A stretch of DNA of 64,000 bases from Streptomyces fulvoviolaceus (GTDB lineage: Bacteria; Actinomycetota; Actinomycetes; Streptomycetales; Streptomycetaceae): contig NZ_JOEY01000046.1 of assembly GCF_000718165.1 (NCBI RefSeq), positions 1 through 64,000 on the forward strand, given 5' to 3'. The notes below the pieces were generated by a model. That model did no database searches. It was not told the origin of the DNA and was given only the letters and a program-made list of their open reading frames with translations. Positions 27,424-39,541 of this stretch are shown here, piece after piece (positions within the stretch are counted from its first letter, which is position 1; each line of letters begins with the position of its first letter). A program made the position numbers and the translations under genes.

Positions 27424-28675
27424 CGACCGGCAAAGCGGCCCAGGCCGCGCCCCGTAAGGGGCGCGGGGCTGTATCGATATGCGGCTCCGCCGCGTGGGCG
27501 CGACCAGCCCCCACCGGCCCGCGGCAAACGAACCGCATAACCAGCGGAGCGCTCCGGCCCACCACCGTGCCCGCCCGGTCGATGCAGATCACGTCGACCG
27601 CGACGGGCGCGCCCCGCAGCACGGCCAGCGCCTCGTCGCGGGCGGCCGCCGCCACGAGGTCGCCGAGCGGCACCCCGGCCGCCGCGCACAACTGCAGCGC
27701 GGCCAGGCCCGTGTTGGCGTCCGCCACCTCGGCGGCGAGCGACTCGTCGGCGCCGCCGCGCCGGGCCAGTTCGGCGAGGAAGCCCTTGTCGACCTGGGAG
27801 CGGCCCGAGTGCAGGTCCAGGTGACCGGCCGCCAGCTTCGACAGCTTGGCGAAGCCGCCGCAGATCGTCAGCCGGTCGACGGGGTGGCGGCGTACGTACT
27901 TCAGCACCGCGCCCGCGAAGTCGCCCATGTCGAGCAGGGCGTCCTCGGGGAGGCCGTACTCGGCGACGACGGTCTTCTCCGACGTCGACCCCGTGCACCC
28001 GGCGACATGCGTCCGCCCGGCCGCCCGCGCCACGTCCACGCCCCGCCGGATGGAGTCGATCCACGCCGAGCAGGAGTACGGCACCACGATCCCCGTCGTG
28101 CCGAGGATCGACAGGCCGCCGAGGATGCCGAGCCGCGGGTTCCAGGTGGAGCGGGCGATCTCCTCGCCGTGGTCGACGGAGACGGTGATCTCGACGTCCC
28201 CGGTGCCGCCGTGCCGCGCCGCGACCTGGGCGATGTGGTCGCGCATCATCCGGCGCGGGACCGGGTTGACCGCCGGTTCGCCGACGGACAGGGGCAGACC
28301 GGGACGGGTGATCGTGCCCACCCCGGGCCCCGCCTTGAACACCACCCCCGTCCCGGCGGGCAGCCGCCGCACCGTGGCCCGGACCATGGCCCCGTGCGTG
28401 ACGTCCGGGTCGTCGCCCGCGTCCTTCACGATCCCGGCCATCGCGTACGCGTCCGTCAGCTCCTCGGCCGCCAGCGCGAACGACGGCGTCTGCCCCTTGG
28501 GCAGCGTGATCGTCACCGGGTCGGGGAACTCGCCGGTCAGCAGGGCGGTGTACGCGGCCGTCGTCGCCGCGGTCGCACAGGCTCCGGTGGTCCAGCCGGG
28601 GCGCAGGCCGGTGTGCTGGAGCTGGGCGCCGCGGCCGCCCTTGGCCTCGCCGACGCCTTGCACTTCGCTGCTCAT
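27308..28675 (-). CDS. cbiD: Cobalt-precorrin-5B (C1)-methyltransferase, extended C-terminus
   Basis: CbiD methylates C1 during corrin ring synthesis. Signatures are GWTTGACATAA near residue 27, KDAGDDPDVTHG near 85, GTTGIVVPYS, HVAGCTGSTSEK and ICGGFAKLSK. The frame is 455 residues, against roughly 370 for the family. The last 80 or so residues are read through the intergenic repeat at 27446-27558 and then antisense to btuF, so the native stop seems to have been lost when the repeat arrived. The catalytic core is intact. Start ATG 28675. Confidence 0.85.
   Translation of the reverse strand: MSSEVQGVGEAKGGRGAQLQHTGLRPGWTTGACATAATTAAYTALLTGEFPDPVTITLPKGQTPSFALAAEELTDAYAMAGIVKDAGDDPDVTHGAMVRATVRRLPAGTGVVFKAGPGVGTITRPGLPLSVGEPAVNPVPRRMMRDHIAQVAARHGGTGDVEITVSVDHGEEIARSTWNPRLGILGGLSILGTTGIVVPYSCSAWIDSIRRGVDVARAAGRTHVAGCTGSTSEKTVVAEYGLPEDALLDMGDFAGAVLKYVRRHPVDRLTICGGFAKLSKLAAGHLDLHSGRSQVDKGFLAELARRGGADESLAAEVADANTGLAALQLCAAAGVPLGDLVAAAARDEALAVLRGAPVAVDVICIDRAGTVVGRSAPLVMRFVCRGPVGAGRAHAAEPHIDTAPRPLRGAAWAALPVVTPARPPCAGTRRGGRWPTGCGGSRPGRRSRGRRSACA
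27446..27558. repeat. Intergenic repeat, copy 2
   Basis: Begins GCGCCCCGTAAGGGGCGCGG, contains GGCGCGACCAGCC, and ends CCAGCGGAGCGCTCCGGC, the same landmarks as the copy at 23105. It separates the converging btuF and cbiD genes but has no stop in the cbiD frame. Confidence 0.65.
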
Positions 28676-28827
28676 GAACGGACCCGGGCTTCCCTGCACA
28701 TACTGATTCTCGACTGAAACCTTACGTCGGCTTTGCCGCCCCATTCTTGTACCTGCAACCTCTTCGCAGAAGCCTGGGGTACGCGGCTGAAAACGGCCGT
28801 TCGCCGAGACGTAAGGCCCGCCTCCCC
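28676..28827. promoter_or_regulatory. Divergent promoter of cbiD and cobalt transporter
   Basis: 152 bases with an inverted repeat: ACCTTACGTCGGC at 28719-28731 and GCCGAGACGTAAGGC at 28803-28817. The arms flank the region and could bind one regulator of both genes. No riboswitch core is visible here. Confidence 0.4.
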
Positions 28828-29943
28828 ATGACCACCTCCCCGTGGCAGCGCATCCGCACCTCGATGACCCGCAGGGAGTGGGCGAGCCTCGGCGGGATGG
28901 CCGCGTTCATCCTGGCGCTGCACGTCATCGGCTGGTTCACGCTGGTGGTGATCGTCGCCCCGGAGCACTACAGCCTCGGCACGAAGACGTTCGGCATCGG
29001 CATCGGCGTGACCGCCTACACGCTCGGCATGCGGCACGCCTTCGACGCCGACCACATCGCCGCCATCGACAACACCACCCGGAAGCTGATGAGCGAGGGG
29101 CAGCGGCCGCTGTCGGTGGGCTTCTGGTTCTCGCTCGGCCACTCGTCGATCGTCTTCGCGCTGGCCTTCCTGCTCTCCCTCGGTGTGAAGGCGCTGGCCG
29201 GGCCGGTGGCGAACGACGACTCCACGCTGCACGGCGTCACCGGCTGGATCGGTACGACGGTCTCCGGGACGTTCCTCTACGCCATCGCGATCATCAACCT
29301 CGTGATCATGGCGGGGATCTGGAAGGTCTTCCGCCAGATGCGCACCGGCCGCTTCGACGAGGCCGCCCTCGAAGAACAGCTCGACAAGCGGGGCTTCATG
29401 AACCGTCTCCTGGGCCGCCTGATGAAGTCGATCACCAAGCCGTGGCAGATGTACCCGCTCGGCCTGCTCTTCGGCCTCGGCTTCGACACGGCGACCGAGA
29501 TCGCCCTGCTCGTCCTGGCCGGCTCGGGCGCCGCCTCCGGGCTGCCCTGGTACGCGATCCTGTGCCTGCCGGTCCTGTTCGCGGCCGGCATGTCGCTGCT
29601 CGACACGATCGACGGCTCGTTCATGAACTTCGCCTACGGCTGGGCGTTCTCCAAGCCGGTCCGCAAGGTCTACTACAACCTCACGATCACCGGCCTGTCC
29701 GTCGCCGTCGCGCTCCTCATCGGCACGGTCGAACTGCTGGGCCTGATCGCCGAGCAGGCGGATCTGCACGGCCCCTTCTGGGACTGGGTCTCCGGCCTCG
29801 ACCTGAACACCGTCGGCTACGCCATCGTCGGGCTGTTCTTTGCCACCTGGGCGGTGGCCCTGCTGGTGTGGAAGGTCGGCAGGATCGAGGAGAAGTGGAC
29901 GGCAGGCCTGGCACAGCCCGTCCCGGCCGAGCCTCACCCGTAG
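28828..29943 (+). CDS. NiCoT-family nickel/cobalt transporter
   Basis: 371 residues with about eight transmembrane segments. The HX4DH signature of NiCoT permeases is RHAFDADHIAAIDN at residues 69-82, and the second family motif GFDTATEIAL is near 215. It imports Co2+ or Ni2+. Placed between cbiD and cobH, its job here is probably cobalt supply for the corrin ring. ATG 28828 is used; an upstream in-frame ATG at 28747 lacks support. Confidence 0.88.
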   Translation: MTTSPWQRIRTSMTRREWASLGGMAAFILALHVIGWFTLVVIVAPEHYSLGTKTFGIGIGVTAYTLGMRHAFDADHIAAIDNTTRKLMSEGQRPLSVGFWFSLGHSSIVFALAFLLSLGVKALAGPVANDDSTLHGVTGWIGTTVSGTFLYAIAIINLVIMAGIWKVFRQMRTGRFDEAALEEQLDKRGFMNRLLGRLMKSITKPWQMYPLGLLFGLGFDTATEIALLVLAGSGAASGLPWYAILCLPVLFAAGMSLLDTIDGSFMNFAYGWAFSKPVRKVYYNLTITGLSVAVALLIGTVELLGLIAEQADLHGPFWDWVSGLDLNTVGYAIVGLFFATWAVALLVWKVGRIEEKWTAGLAQPVPAEPHP

Positions 29944-29953
29944 TGCCCGCCGC

Positions 29954-30625
29954 TCACTCCTCCTCGCTCGCGATCGCGTTGACCGCGGCGGCGGCGATGG
30001 CGCTGCCCCCGCGGCGGCCGCGCACGATCAGGTGCTCCAGGCCGGACGGGTGCGCGGCGAGCGCGTCCTTGGACTCGGCGGCGCCGACGAAGCCGACCGG
30101 GACGCCGATGACGGCGGCGGGCCGGGGCGCGCCCTCCTCGATCATCTCCAGGAGCCGGAACAGGGCGGTGGGCGCGTTGCCGACGGCGACCACGGCGCCC
30201 TCCAGCCGGTCCCGCCACAGCTCCAGCGCGGCGGCGCTGCGGGTGGTGCCGAGCTTCGCGGCCAGCTCCGGGACGGACGGGTCGGAGAGCGTGCAGAGCA
30301 CGTCGTTGCCGGCGGGCAGGCGCTTGCGGGTCACGCCGCTGGCCACCATCCGGACGTCGCAGAGGATCGGCGCTCCGGCGCGCAGGGCCTCGCGGGCGCG
30401 GGCCACCACACCGGGCGTGTAGGCCACGTCGCCCGCGAGGTCGACCATTCCGCAGGCGTGGATCATCCGGACCACGACCTGGCTGACGTCGGCGGGCAGG
30501 CCCGCGAGGTCCGCCTCCGCGCGGATGGTGGCGAAGGACTGGCGGTAGATGGCCGCGCCGTCCTTCTCGTAGTCGTACGTGGTCACGGTGTTGTTCTCGC
30601 TGCTCTCGGGGTTCGTACGGCTCAT
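29954..30625 (-). CDS. cobH: Precorrin-8X methylmutase
   Basis: About 223 residues from ATG 30625. CobH/CbiC moves the C11 methyl to C12 to give hydrogenobyrinic (or cobyrinic) acid. [18 protein letters not shown] at the N-terminus, HACGM (the catalytic His is in [12 protein letters not shown]) and [13 protein letters not shown] are family signatures. GTG 30658, overlapping the meaB stop as GTGA, and GTG 30574 are alternative starts. It ends 10 bases from the convergent cobalt transporter. Confidence 0.87.
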   Translation of the reverse strand: MSRTNPESSENNTVTTYDYEKDGAAIYRQSFATIRAEADLAGLPADVSQVVVRMIHACGMVDLAGDVAYTPGVVARAREALRAGAPILCDVRMVASGVTRKRLPAGNDVLCTLSDPSVPELAAKLGTTRSAAALELWRDRLEGAVVAVGNAPTALFRLLEMIEEGAPRPAAVIGVPVGFVGAAESKDALAAHPSGLEHLIVRGRRGGSAIAAAAVNAIASEEE

Positions 30626-30654
30626 GAGGTGATCGCCCGCGAGCATACCTACGG

Positions 30655-31649
30655 TCACTTCCCGTGACCCTTGCCGTGCTCCTCCGTGAACGCCCCCAGG
30701 ATCCGCTCGGCAGCCAGCGTGGCCGTCAACTCGCCGTCTCTGACCTGCTGTTCGAGGGCGGGGGCGTGGGCCCGTACCGCCGAGTCGGCGTGCAGACGGC
30801 CGAGGAGTTCGTCGCGGACCATCGACCAGGTCCAGTCGACCTGCTGGTCCCGGCGCTTGGCGGCCAGGCGCCCGGTCGAGTCCAGCAGCGTGCGGTGCTG
30901 TTCGAGGCGTTCCCAGACGGTGTCCAGGCCGGCCGACTCCCGTGCGCTGCAGCTGAGCACGGGCGGGGTCCAGGCCGCGTCCTTGCCGTGCATCAGACGC
31001 AGGGCGCCCGCCAACTCCCGTGCCGCCGCCTGCGCGTCGCGCTCGTGCGGGCCGTCCGCCTTGTTGACGGCGATGACGTCGGCCAGTTCGAGGACGCCCT
31101 TCTTGATGCCCTGCAACTGGTCGCCGGTGCGGGCGAGGGTGAGCAGCAGGAAGGAGTCGACCATGTTCGCGACCGCGGTCTCGGACTGGCCGACGCCGAC
31201 CGTCTCCACGAGGACCACGTCATAGCCGGCCGCCTCCATCACCACGATCGACTCACGGGTCGCCTTGGCGACGCCGCCCAGCGTTCCTGCGGTGGGGGAG
31301 GGGCGCACGAAGGCCGCCGGGTCGACGGCCAGCCGTTCCATCCGGGTCTTGTCGCCCAGGATCGAGCCGCCCGTACGGCTCGATGACGGGTCGACGGCGA
31401 GCACCGCGACCCGGTACCCCAGCGAGGTCAGCATGGTGCCGAACGCGTCGATGAACGTCGACTTGCCGACCCCCGGCACCCCGCTGACGCCGATCCGCCG
31501 CGCCCGCCCGCTGTGCGGGAGCAGCTCGGTCAGCAACTCCTGTGCCAGCACCCGGTGTTGAGGACGCGTGGACTCGACGAGGGTGATGGCGCGGGCGACA
31601 AGCGCCCGCTTCCCGTCGAGTACGCCCTTCACATAGGCGTCGACATCGA

Positions 31650-31653
<4 letters not shown>
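30655..31653 (-). CDS. meaB: Methylmalonyl-CoA mutase GTPase chaperone MeaB
   Basis: 332 residues, a G3E GTPase that loads adenosylcobalamin and protects methylmalonyl-CoA mutase. Walker [13 protein letters not shown] at residues 55-66, then AVDPSS, the switch segment ETVGVGQSE and the base-recognition motif NKAD. Start GTG 31653 overlaps the mutB stop as GTGA. The gene order mutA-mutB-meaB is the common actinobacterial arrangement. Confidence 0.92.
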
Positions 31654-33823
<2,170 letters not shown>

Positions 33824-33824
<1 letters not shown>

Positions 33825-35626
33825 CAGGACACTCCCATGCGGTCAAGGGTGGCGGACAGGACGGCGACGGCGTCACAGCCCGCGAAGACATACGCGTCGA
33901 CACCGGGGTGATCCCCGGGACGGCCCGCGAGGAACACATGCGCGGCGCCTGCCGACCTCAGCTCGGCGGCCACGGTCGCCGCCTGCTCCTCGTACACGGC
34001 GTCACTGGAGCACAGACAGGCCTCCGTGGCCCCGCTGTCCTCGAAGGCGCCCTCCGTGACGGGCTCGATGCCGCCCGCCTGGAAGAGGTTGGCGGCGAAG
34101 GTCGACCGGGCGGTGTGCGCGGCGGCCGGGCCGATCGTGGCCAGGAAGACGCGCGGCCGGGAGCCGGTCGCCGCGAGGTGGGCGTCCGAGCGGGCCCGCA
34201 GCGCCTCGTACGCCTCGTCACGCCGCACGCGCGGCAGCCCGCCGGAGGGCTGCTCGGGCGCGCTCGCGCGGACGACCGGCTTCTCGGCGAGATGCGGGAA
34301 CTCGCTGATGCCGGTGATGGGTTCGCGCCGCTTGGCGAGCTTCGCGCTGCGAGCCTGCCAGGTGGTCGCGAGATCCTCCCGCAGCTGCCCCGAGCGCAGG
34401 ACGGCTGCCTGGCCGCCCGCACCCTCGATGCGCTGGAAGAACTCCCAGCCCGCGTGGGCGAGTTCATCGGTGAGCCGCTCCACGTACCAGGAGCCGCCCG
34501 CCGGGTCGATCACCCGGGACAGGTGCGACTCCTCGATCAGGATCGTCGACGTGTTGCGGGCGATGCGCCGAGCGAACGCGTCCGGCAGTCCGAGCGCGTG
34601 GTCGAAGGGCAGCACGGTCACGGCGTCCGCCCCGCCCGCCCCGGCGGCCAGCGTGGCGATGGTCGTGCGCAGCATGTTCACCCACGGGTCGCGGCGCGTC
34701 ATCATCACCGGCGAGGTCACCACGTGCTGGAGCTGCGCCCCCGCGCCCGGCGCCCCGCAGGCCTCGGCCACCCGGGCCCACAGCCTGCGCGCGGCCCGCA
34801 GCTTGGCGATCGTCAGGAACTGGTCGGCCGTCGCCGCGTAGCGGAACTCCAGCTGCCCACAGGCCTGTTCGACGCTCAGCCCGGCCTCGGTAAGCTCGCG
34901 CAGATACGCGACCCCGGTCGCCAGCGAGCTGCCCAGTTCCTGGGCGGCCGAGCCACCGGCCTCGTGGTACGGCAGCGCGTCCACGGTCAGCGCCCGCAGC
35001 CCCGGGTACTCCTCGGCGCACAGCCGCGCGAGTCCGGCGACCGGCGCGCTGTCGTACGTCTGCCCGGTGCGGGCCTCGTGACCGAGCGGATCGGCGCCGA
35101 GGTTGCCGCGCGCCGCGTCCTTGGCGACTCCCCGCTCCTCGTACAGCCGGAGCAACTCACGTGCGGCGGGCTCGACTTCGGGCCCCGCGTCGAGGACGAC
35201 GGGCGCCAGGTCGAGATAGACGCCGTCGAGGACCCGGCCGAGCGACGACACCGGGATGGCACCCTCGCCGACGGCCAGCCACAGGGAGGTGACGCCGTTC
35301 TCCAGGTCCGCGAGTACGCCGTCGGCCGTCGTGTGCCGCTGTCGTACGTCCCAGCCGCCGACGGTGTTCCCCTCGGCGCGGCTGCCGCGTACGAAGGGCG
35401 CGAACCCCGGGAAGCCCGGTTCGGGCGCGGTGTCGCGCGGGGAGTACAGAGGCCGGGTGCGCAACCCGTCCTCCAGCGCGGTGGACAGGGCTTCCTCGGC
35501 CTGAGCACCCTCGACGTTTTTGCCCGACTTGCGCAGCACACCCGCAACGAGGCGCTGCCACTGCTCATGGGACACGTCAGGAAACTCGCCGGCCAGCTCA
35601 AGCCCGTCGTCAGGCAGGACCGTCAT
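33824..35626 (-). CDS. mutA: Methylmalonyl-CoA mutase small subunit
   Basis: 600 residues, the non-catalytic partner of MutB. The barrel domain is similar to MutB ([23 protein letters not shown] region), but the C-terminal domain lacks the DxHxxG cobalt ligand, as is normal for the small subunit. First gene of mutA-mutB-meaB. The 5' region from 35627 has no clear regulator site. Confidence 0.92.
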
Positions 35627-35901
35627 GCTCGGATGCTAGGCCAGAGGCGCAAAGGAGCAGCAGGGGGCATGGCTGTGACCTTGCCCTCTCCGTGATTGTG
35701 ACCTGGGCCTCGCACCGGTCGGCCGGGAAGAAAACACCGCGGGGAAGCCCGGCGACGGGGCCGCTTCGACGACCCCCGGAGCCGGATCAGCCCGCGCTGG
35801 GCGAAGAGGAGTTCCGCGAGCCGGTGCGGGCGATGCACGGGCTCGACTGGTAGGGCACCGCCCACACCCCCGGGGTCCGGCAGCCGAGCCGGGGTGGAGT
35901 G
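35627..35901. other. Gene-poor stretch upstream of mutA
   Basis: 275 bases. It must hold the mutA promoter. An open frame ending in TAG at 35851-35853 reads EEEFREPVRAMHGLDW at its end and may be the 3' remnant of an unknown plus-strand gene. I see no start or family for it. Otherwise nothing is recognisable. Confidence 0.3.
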
Positions 35902-36223
35902 CTACGGGGCGTCGGGCGCCACCGCCGCCGACACCTCGGCCAGCAGGCGCTCGACCTCCGCGCCCCACCGCGAGCTGATCACCAGGTCACGCGCGCCGGG
36001 TCCACCCACAGCAGATGGCCTCCGCCGTTGCCGCGGGCGCAGCGACCGGTCCCGGGGGCCTCGGGCCACACCGTTCGGTCGTCGTTGAGCCACCAGGACA
36101 GGCCGTAGTTCGGCTTGACCCGACAGGGGGTCCACAGCTCCTCGATCCAGCGGCGCGAGACGACACGCCGCTCGCCCCAGGCCCCGCCACGCAGACAGAG
36201 CCGGCCGATCCGCGCCAGGTCGA

Positions 36224-36474
36224 GGGCCTGTCCGGCGGATCAGGCCGGCTGCAAGAAACGGTGCTTTTCAGGCAACCCGAGCGGGGTCTGGTGCGTGCAG
36301 CTGCAAGGCGGAGGAGGGCGGCGACGCGATGGGGGTCCCCCCGCGCGAGGTTGTTCGAGCGTGGGGGAGTCGGCAACCGACGACAACGCGGCTGGGGGTC
36401 CCCCCACGCCTTTGAGGCAGTGGGGGAGTGCGTGCCAGACCCCGCGACGCCGGCATGGTCCGCCGGACAGGCCC
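36224..36474. mobile_element. MITE-like element with 25-bp terminal inverted repeats
   Basis: About 251 bases. The left end GGGCCTGTCCGGCGGATCAG and the right end, reverse complemented (GGGCCTGTCCGGCGGACCAT), match at 17 of 20 positions or better, and both continue to GCCGG. There is no ORF for a transposase. It interrupts a serine hydrolase gene. GCCCT is present at both borders on the gene strand and may be a target duplication. Two further palindromic repeats are nested inside. Confidence 0.7.
36329..36429. repeat. Two short palindromic repeats nested in the MITE
   Basis: Unit 1 (36329-36370) and unit 2 (36393-36429) both start TGGGGGTCCCCCC and end GTGGGGGAGT. They belong to the same family as the copy in the cyclase gene at 10748, and are the Streptomyces GC-rich hairpin repeat. 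Confidence 0.7.
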
Positions 36475-37254
36475 CTAGGGCGCTGATCCACAGACGCCGC
36501 CCCAGTGCGCGCCACCGGACACCACCGGGACGCGCGCGCCGTCGATCTCGGTCACCGAGTTCTCGTAGCCGTGCCAGGACCAGCCGTCGGAGGCGCCGAT
36601 CGGCGCCATGACGCGCTCACGCAGCACCTGTGGCAGGGCACGGCCCGCCAGGACCGTGAGCGCGAGCGCGGTGAGGTTCACCCGGACGTCGTTGTAGGCC
36701 CAGCCCTCGCCGGGCGGGCCACCCGCGGACTCGGTGCCCTCCCGGGTGCTCTGCGCGTCCACCCGGGTCGGCTTGCCCCACAGCTCGCCCTCCCACTGGC
36801 TGGTCTGGTCGAGGAGATGGCGCCACGTGATGGCGCGGCCGTGGGCGCCCGCGAACTGCGGAAGGTCCACCGACTCGGAAACCGGCTCGTCCAGGCGCAG
36901 CCGCCCGTCGTCGAACAGGACGCCCGCCACCACGGACAGGACACTCTTCGTGGCGCTGTACGCCATCTCCGCACGCGTCGGGTCGCCCCACGAGGCGATG
37001 ACCGTGCCGCGCCGCACCACGACACCGCCGGCGCCCTGTCCGTCGAGGAGCGGACCCACCACCTCGCGGTGAGAGGCGTCCGACACCTGGGCGTCGAGGT
37101 ACGACGCCATGTCGTCGATGCCCGGCACCGGCCGCCCGGCCTGCGCGCGGACGGCCCGCGCCAGCGCCGCCCGGCGCACGCCCTCCCAGGGGTCGAGGGT
37201 TCCGGGCTCGTCCTCCAGAACCTCCCCCTCGTGGCCCGACGTCACGGTGTCCAC

Positions 37255-37762
37255 CTCATACCTCCGCCAGATATCGGTCGTTCGGCGGTGCGCTACCGGC
37301 TCCTGAAGCCAGGGAGCGAGCTCATTGAGCCGGTCCCTGCCCACGCAGCCCATGCTGGGGTTCGGCGACGACCGGACTGAGCGATCGGCGCGATGGGCAT
37401 CGGTACCGCTGCGCGACGGTCGGCCGAACGCGCCGAGAACACCGCCCTGGACCGCAGCCAGGCCCCGGAGCCGGTCCCTGCCGCATCCGCGGCGAAGGGG
37501 CCTGACCTCGCCCGTCCGTGCTGGGCGACCGAGAACGGCGAAGTCGCCCAGTGCATCCGGCAGCAAGGGCCGGGGCGTTGACTCACACAGGCAGAGTAGT
37601 GCCCGGAGACCAGCTCCGACCTCGGTGAATGGAGCGTATTCCGCGCACAAAGATGCGTCAGTACGTCGTTGACCGGCGATCCGCGGCAGGGCCAGGGTGA
37701 GGGAGCCACATCGGATCCCGACCGCCCGTTTCCGGTCACCGGACTGCGTGCAGGAGGCCGTG
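37255..37762. other. 508-base region without a supported gene
   Basis: Divergent region between the serine hydrolase remnant and the Zn-ribbon gene. A 62-codon plus-strand frame at 37393-37581 reads LARPCWATENGEVAQC and could be a small protein, but it has no clear ribosome site or family. The promoter of the glutarate-type operon must lie in the right half. Nothing else is recognisable. Confidence 0.3.
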
Positions 37763-38188
37763 ATGCTCCAGACAGACACCCGTGAACACGACACCGAGTT
37801 CGGAGAAGGCCACGAGGCCGCAGCCACGGCCGCAACGACCGACGCACCGGCGGTCCGCCGCGAACTCCTCTTCCAGCGCTGCCTGTGGTGCGGCACTCCG
37901 GCCTACCGCCGCTCGTACTGCCGTTCCTGCGGGTCCATGACCTTCAAACGGGAGCGCAGCGAGGGGTCCGGTGTCGTCGTGCGCCGGAACGGCCAGACCC
38001 CGCACAACACGTGGTTCGTCGCGATGGACGAGGGCTTCACCCTGCTCTGTCAGGTCAGCGGGACGGCGCCGGTCGCCGTCGCGGTGGGGCTACGGGTGAG
38101 TGTCGTACGGTCCGTCGCCCCCCTCGGCCAGGGACTGCCCGTCGTCGAACTCACCCACCCTGCGCCGTCGTTGGAGCGCTGGCGGTAA
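37763..38188 (+). CDS. Zn-ribbon / OB-fold protein (DUF35 type)
   Basis: 141 residues from ATG 37763 (AGGAGG five bases upstream). Four cysteines in CLWCGTPAYRRSYCRSC near residues 40-56 form a rubredoxin-like zinc ribbon, followed by an OB-fold-like beta region. Such proteins partner with thiolases and CoA enzymes. First gene of the operon with a class III CoA-transferase and an acyl-CoA dehydrogenase. There is no thiolase nearby, so its partner is unclear. Confidence 0.72.
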   Translation: MLQTDTREHDTEFGEGHEAAATAATTDAPAVRRELLFQRCLWCGTPAYRRSYCRSCGSMTFKRERSEGSGVVVRRNGQTPHNTWFVAMDEGFTLLCQVSGTAPVAVAVGLRVSVVRSVAPLGQGLPVVELTHPAPSLERWR

Positions 38189-38247
38189 TGGGAAACGGCC
38201 GAGACGCAGCCACCTCGCACACGCGGGGCGATCGGAGAGGAGGGTGC

Positions 38248-39456
38248 GTGGGCACCCAGCACAGCGCATCGGACGGATGGGCCGGCGTTCACGACGGAGC
38301 GGGGCGCGGCGCGCTGGAAGGTCTGCGCATCGCCGACTTCTCCCGGGTTCTCGCGGGGCCCTACGCCACCATGCTCCTCGCCGACCTCGGTGCCGACGTG
38401 GTGAAGGTGGAGCGGCCGGGCATCGGGGACGACACCCGGGCCTGGCACCCTCCGGCGGACCACGACGGCACGTCGACCTATTTCCTGAGCGTCAACCGGA
38501 ACAAGAGGTCCGTCGTCCTGGACCTCACGACCGACGCCGGCCTCGAACAGGCCCGCGCCCTGGCAGCCGAGTCCGACGTGCTGGTGGAGAACTTCCGTCC
38601 CGGCACGATGGAACGACTGGGGCTCGGCCAACGCGAACTCCGCGCCCGGCACCCGGAGTTGATCTACTGCTCGATCAGCGGCTTCGGCAGCGGTGCGGGC
38701 GCGGCGATCCCCGGATACGACCTGCTCGTGCAGGCGGTCGGCGGCCTGATGAGCGTGACCGGGGAGGCGGCCGGGGAGCCGGTGAAGGCGGGCGTGGCCC
38801 TCGTCGACGTGATCACCGGCCTGCACGCCTCGCTGGGCATCCTCGCCGCCCTCCGGCACCGGGACGCCACCGGTGAGGGGCAGCACGTGGAGGTGAACCT
38901 TCTCAGTTCGCTGTTGTCGGCCATGGTGAACCAGGCGTCGGCGTTCGCCGTCGCCGGTGTGGTCCCGGGCCGAATGGGCAACGCGCACCCGAGCATCGCC
39001 CCGTACGAGACCTTCCCCACCGCCGATCGTCCGATCGCCGTCGCGGTGGGCAACGACCGGCAGTTCGCCGCGCTCGCCGAGGTTGTCGGGGATCCCGCTC
39101 TCGCTGCAGACGACCGCTTCCGCACCAATGCCGACCGGGTCGCCCACCGCGCCGAACTGAGGGATGTCCTGGCTGAACGGCTGGGCATCGCCGGCGCCGA
39201 CCACTGGTCGGCCGTCCTGCTGGCCGAAGGCGTGCCCGCCGGTCCGGTCAACACCCTTGGCGAGGCATTCGACTTCGCCCGGAAACTGGGCCTCCCCGGC
39301 ATCGTCGACGTCTCCGACGGAGCGGAGGACAGGCCCTCCCGCCAGGTCGCGAGCCCCATCGCGCTGAGCGGTACACCGGCGCAGTACCGCTTGCCGCCGC
39401 CGGGCCTGGGCCAGCACACCGCGGAGATTCTCCAGCGCTTTTCCGACCACGCCTGA
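38248..39456 (+). CDS. CaiB/BaiF class III CoA-transferase
   Basis: 402 residues from GTG 38248, with GAGGAGG just upstream. N-terminal signature GLRIADFSRVLAGPYATMLLADLGADVVKVE (family pattern; only cited), then SVNRNKRSV, the catalytic Asp in PGYDLLVQA near residue 160, and GEGQHVEVNLL. It moves CoA between acids. Followed by a glutaryl-CoA dehydrogenase-like gene and etfBA, so it probably makes glutaryl-CoA or a similar dicarboxylyl-CoA, as the mammalian succinate:glutarate CoA-transferase does. Confidence 0.85.
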   Translation: MGTQHSASDGWAGVHDGAGRGALEGLRIADFSRVLAGPYATMLLADLGADVVKVERPGIGDDTRAWHPPADHDGTSTYFLSVNRNKRSVVLDLTTDAGLEQARALAAESDVLVENFRPGTMERLGLGQRELRARHPELIYCSISGFGSGAGAAIPGYDLLVQAVGGLMSVTGEAAGEPVKAGVALVDVITGLHASLGILAALRHRDATGEGQHVEVNLLSSLLSAMVNQASAFAVAGVVPGRMGNAHPSIAPYETFPTADRPIAVAVGNDRQFAALAEVVGDPALAADDRFRTNADRVAHRAELRDVLAERLGIAGADHWSAVLLAEGVPAGPVNTLGEAFDFARKLGLPGIVDVSDGAEDRPSRQVASPIALSGTPAQYRLPPPGLGQHTAEILQRFSDHA

Positions 39457-39541
39457 GCGCCGGGAGGAGCGGTCGACGCGACCGTTCCCGACGCAGGTGC
39501 GCCATGACCGAACCGATCACCACAACCCCCAGGAGCTCACG

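Larger units (their letters stand above)
35902..37254 (-). pseudogene. Beta-lactamase-family serine hydrolase split by MITE
   Basis: Starts at GTG 37254 behind GGAGG. The N-terminal part (to about 36484) has the class C beta-lactamase motifs YSATKSV (catalytic Ser-x-x-Lys) and YND. The C-terminal part (35902-36223) has WWLNDD, GGGHLLWVDP and DLVISSRWG. Between them lies a 251-base inverted-repeat element, just after sequence for SAL and before ALDLARIGR. Two further small frameshifts are visible, one before the insertion (GGCGGCGT where a longer G/C run is expected) and a CG duplication near 35998. The gene is dead. The original was probably a cytoplasmic or secreted esterase/peptidase-like hydrolase of about 390 residues. 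Confidence 0.8.

Noticed and set aside
33908..35695. A long plus-strand open frame opposite mutA
   Set aside because: It is the antisense shadow of a GC-rich gene; codon pattern and family match support mutA on the minus strand.
36224..36474. A complete insertion sequence
   Set aside because: No transposase frame exists in the 251 bases between the inverted ends.
37393..37581. A 62-codon small gene
   Set aside because: No clear ribosome site or family; mentioned only as part of the intergenic entry.
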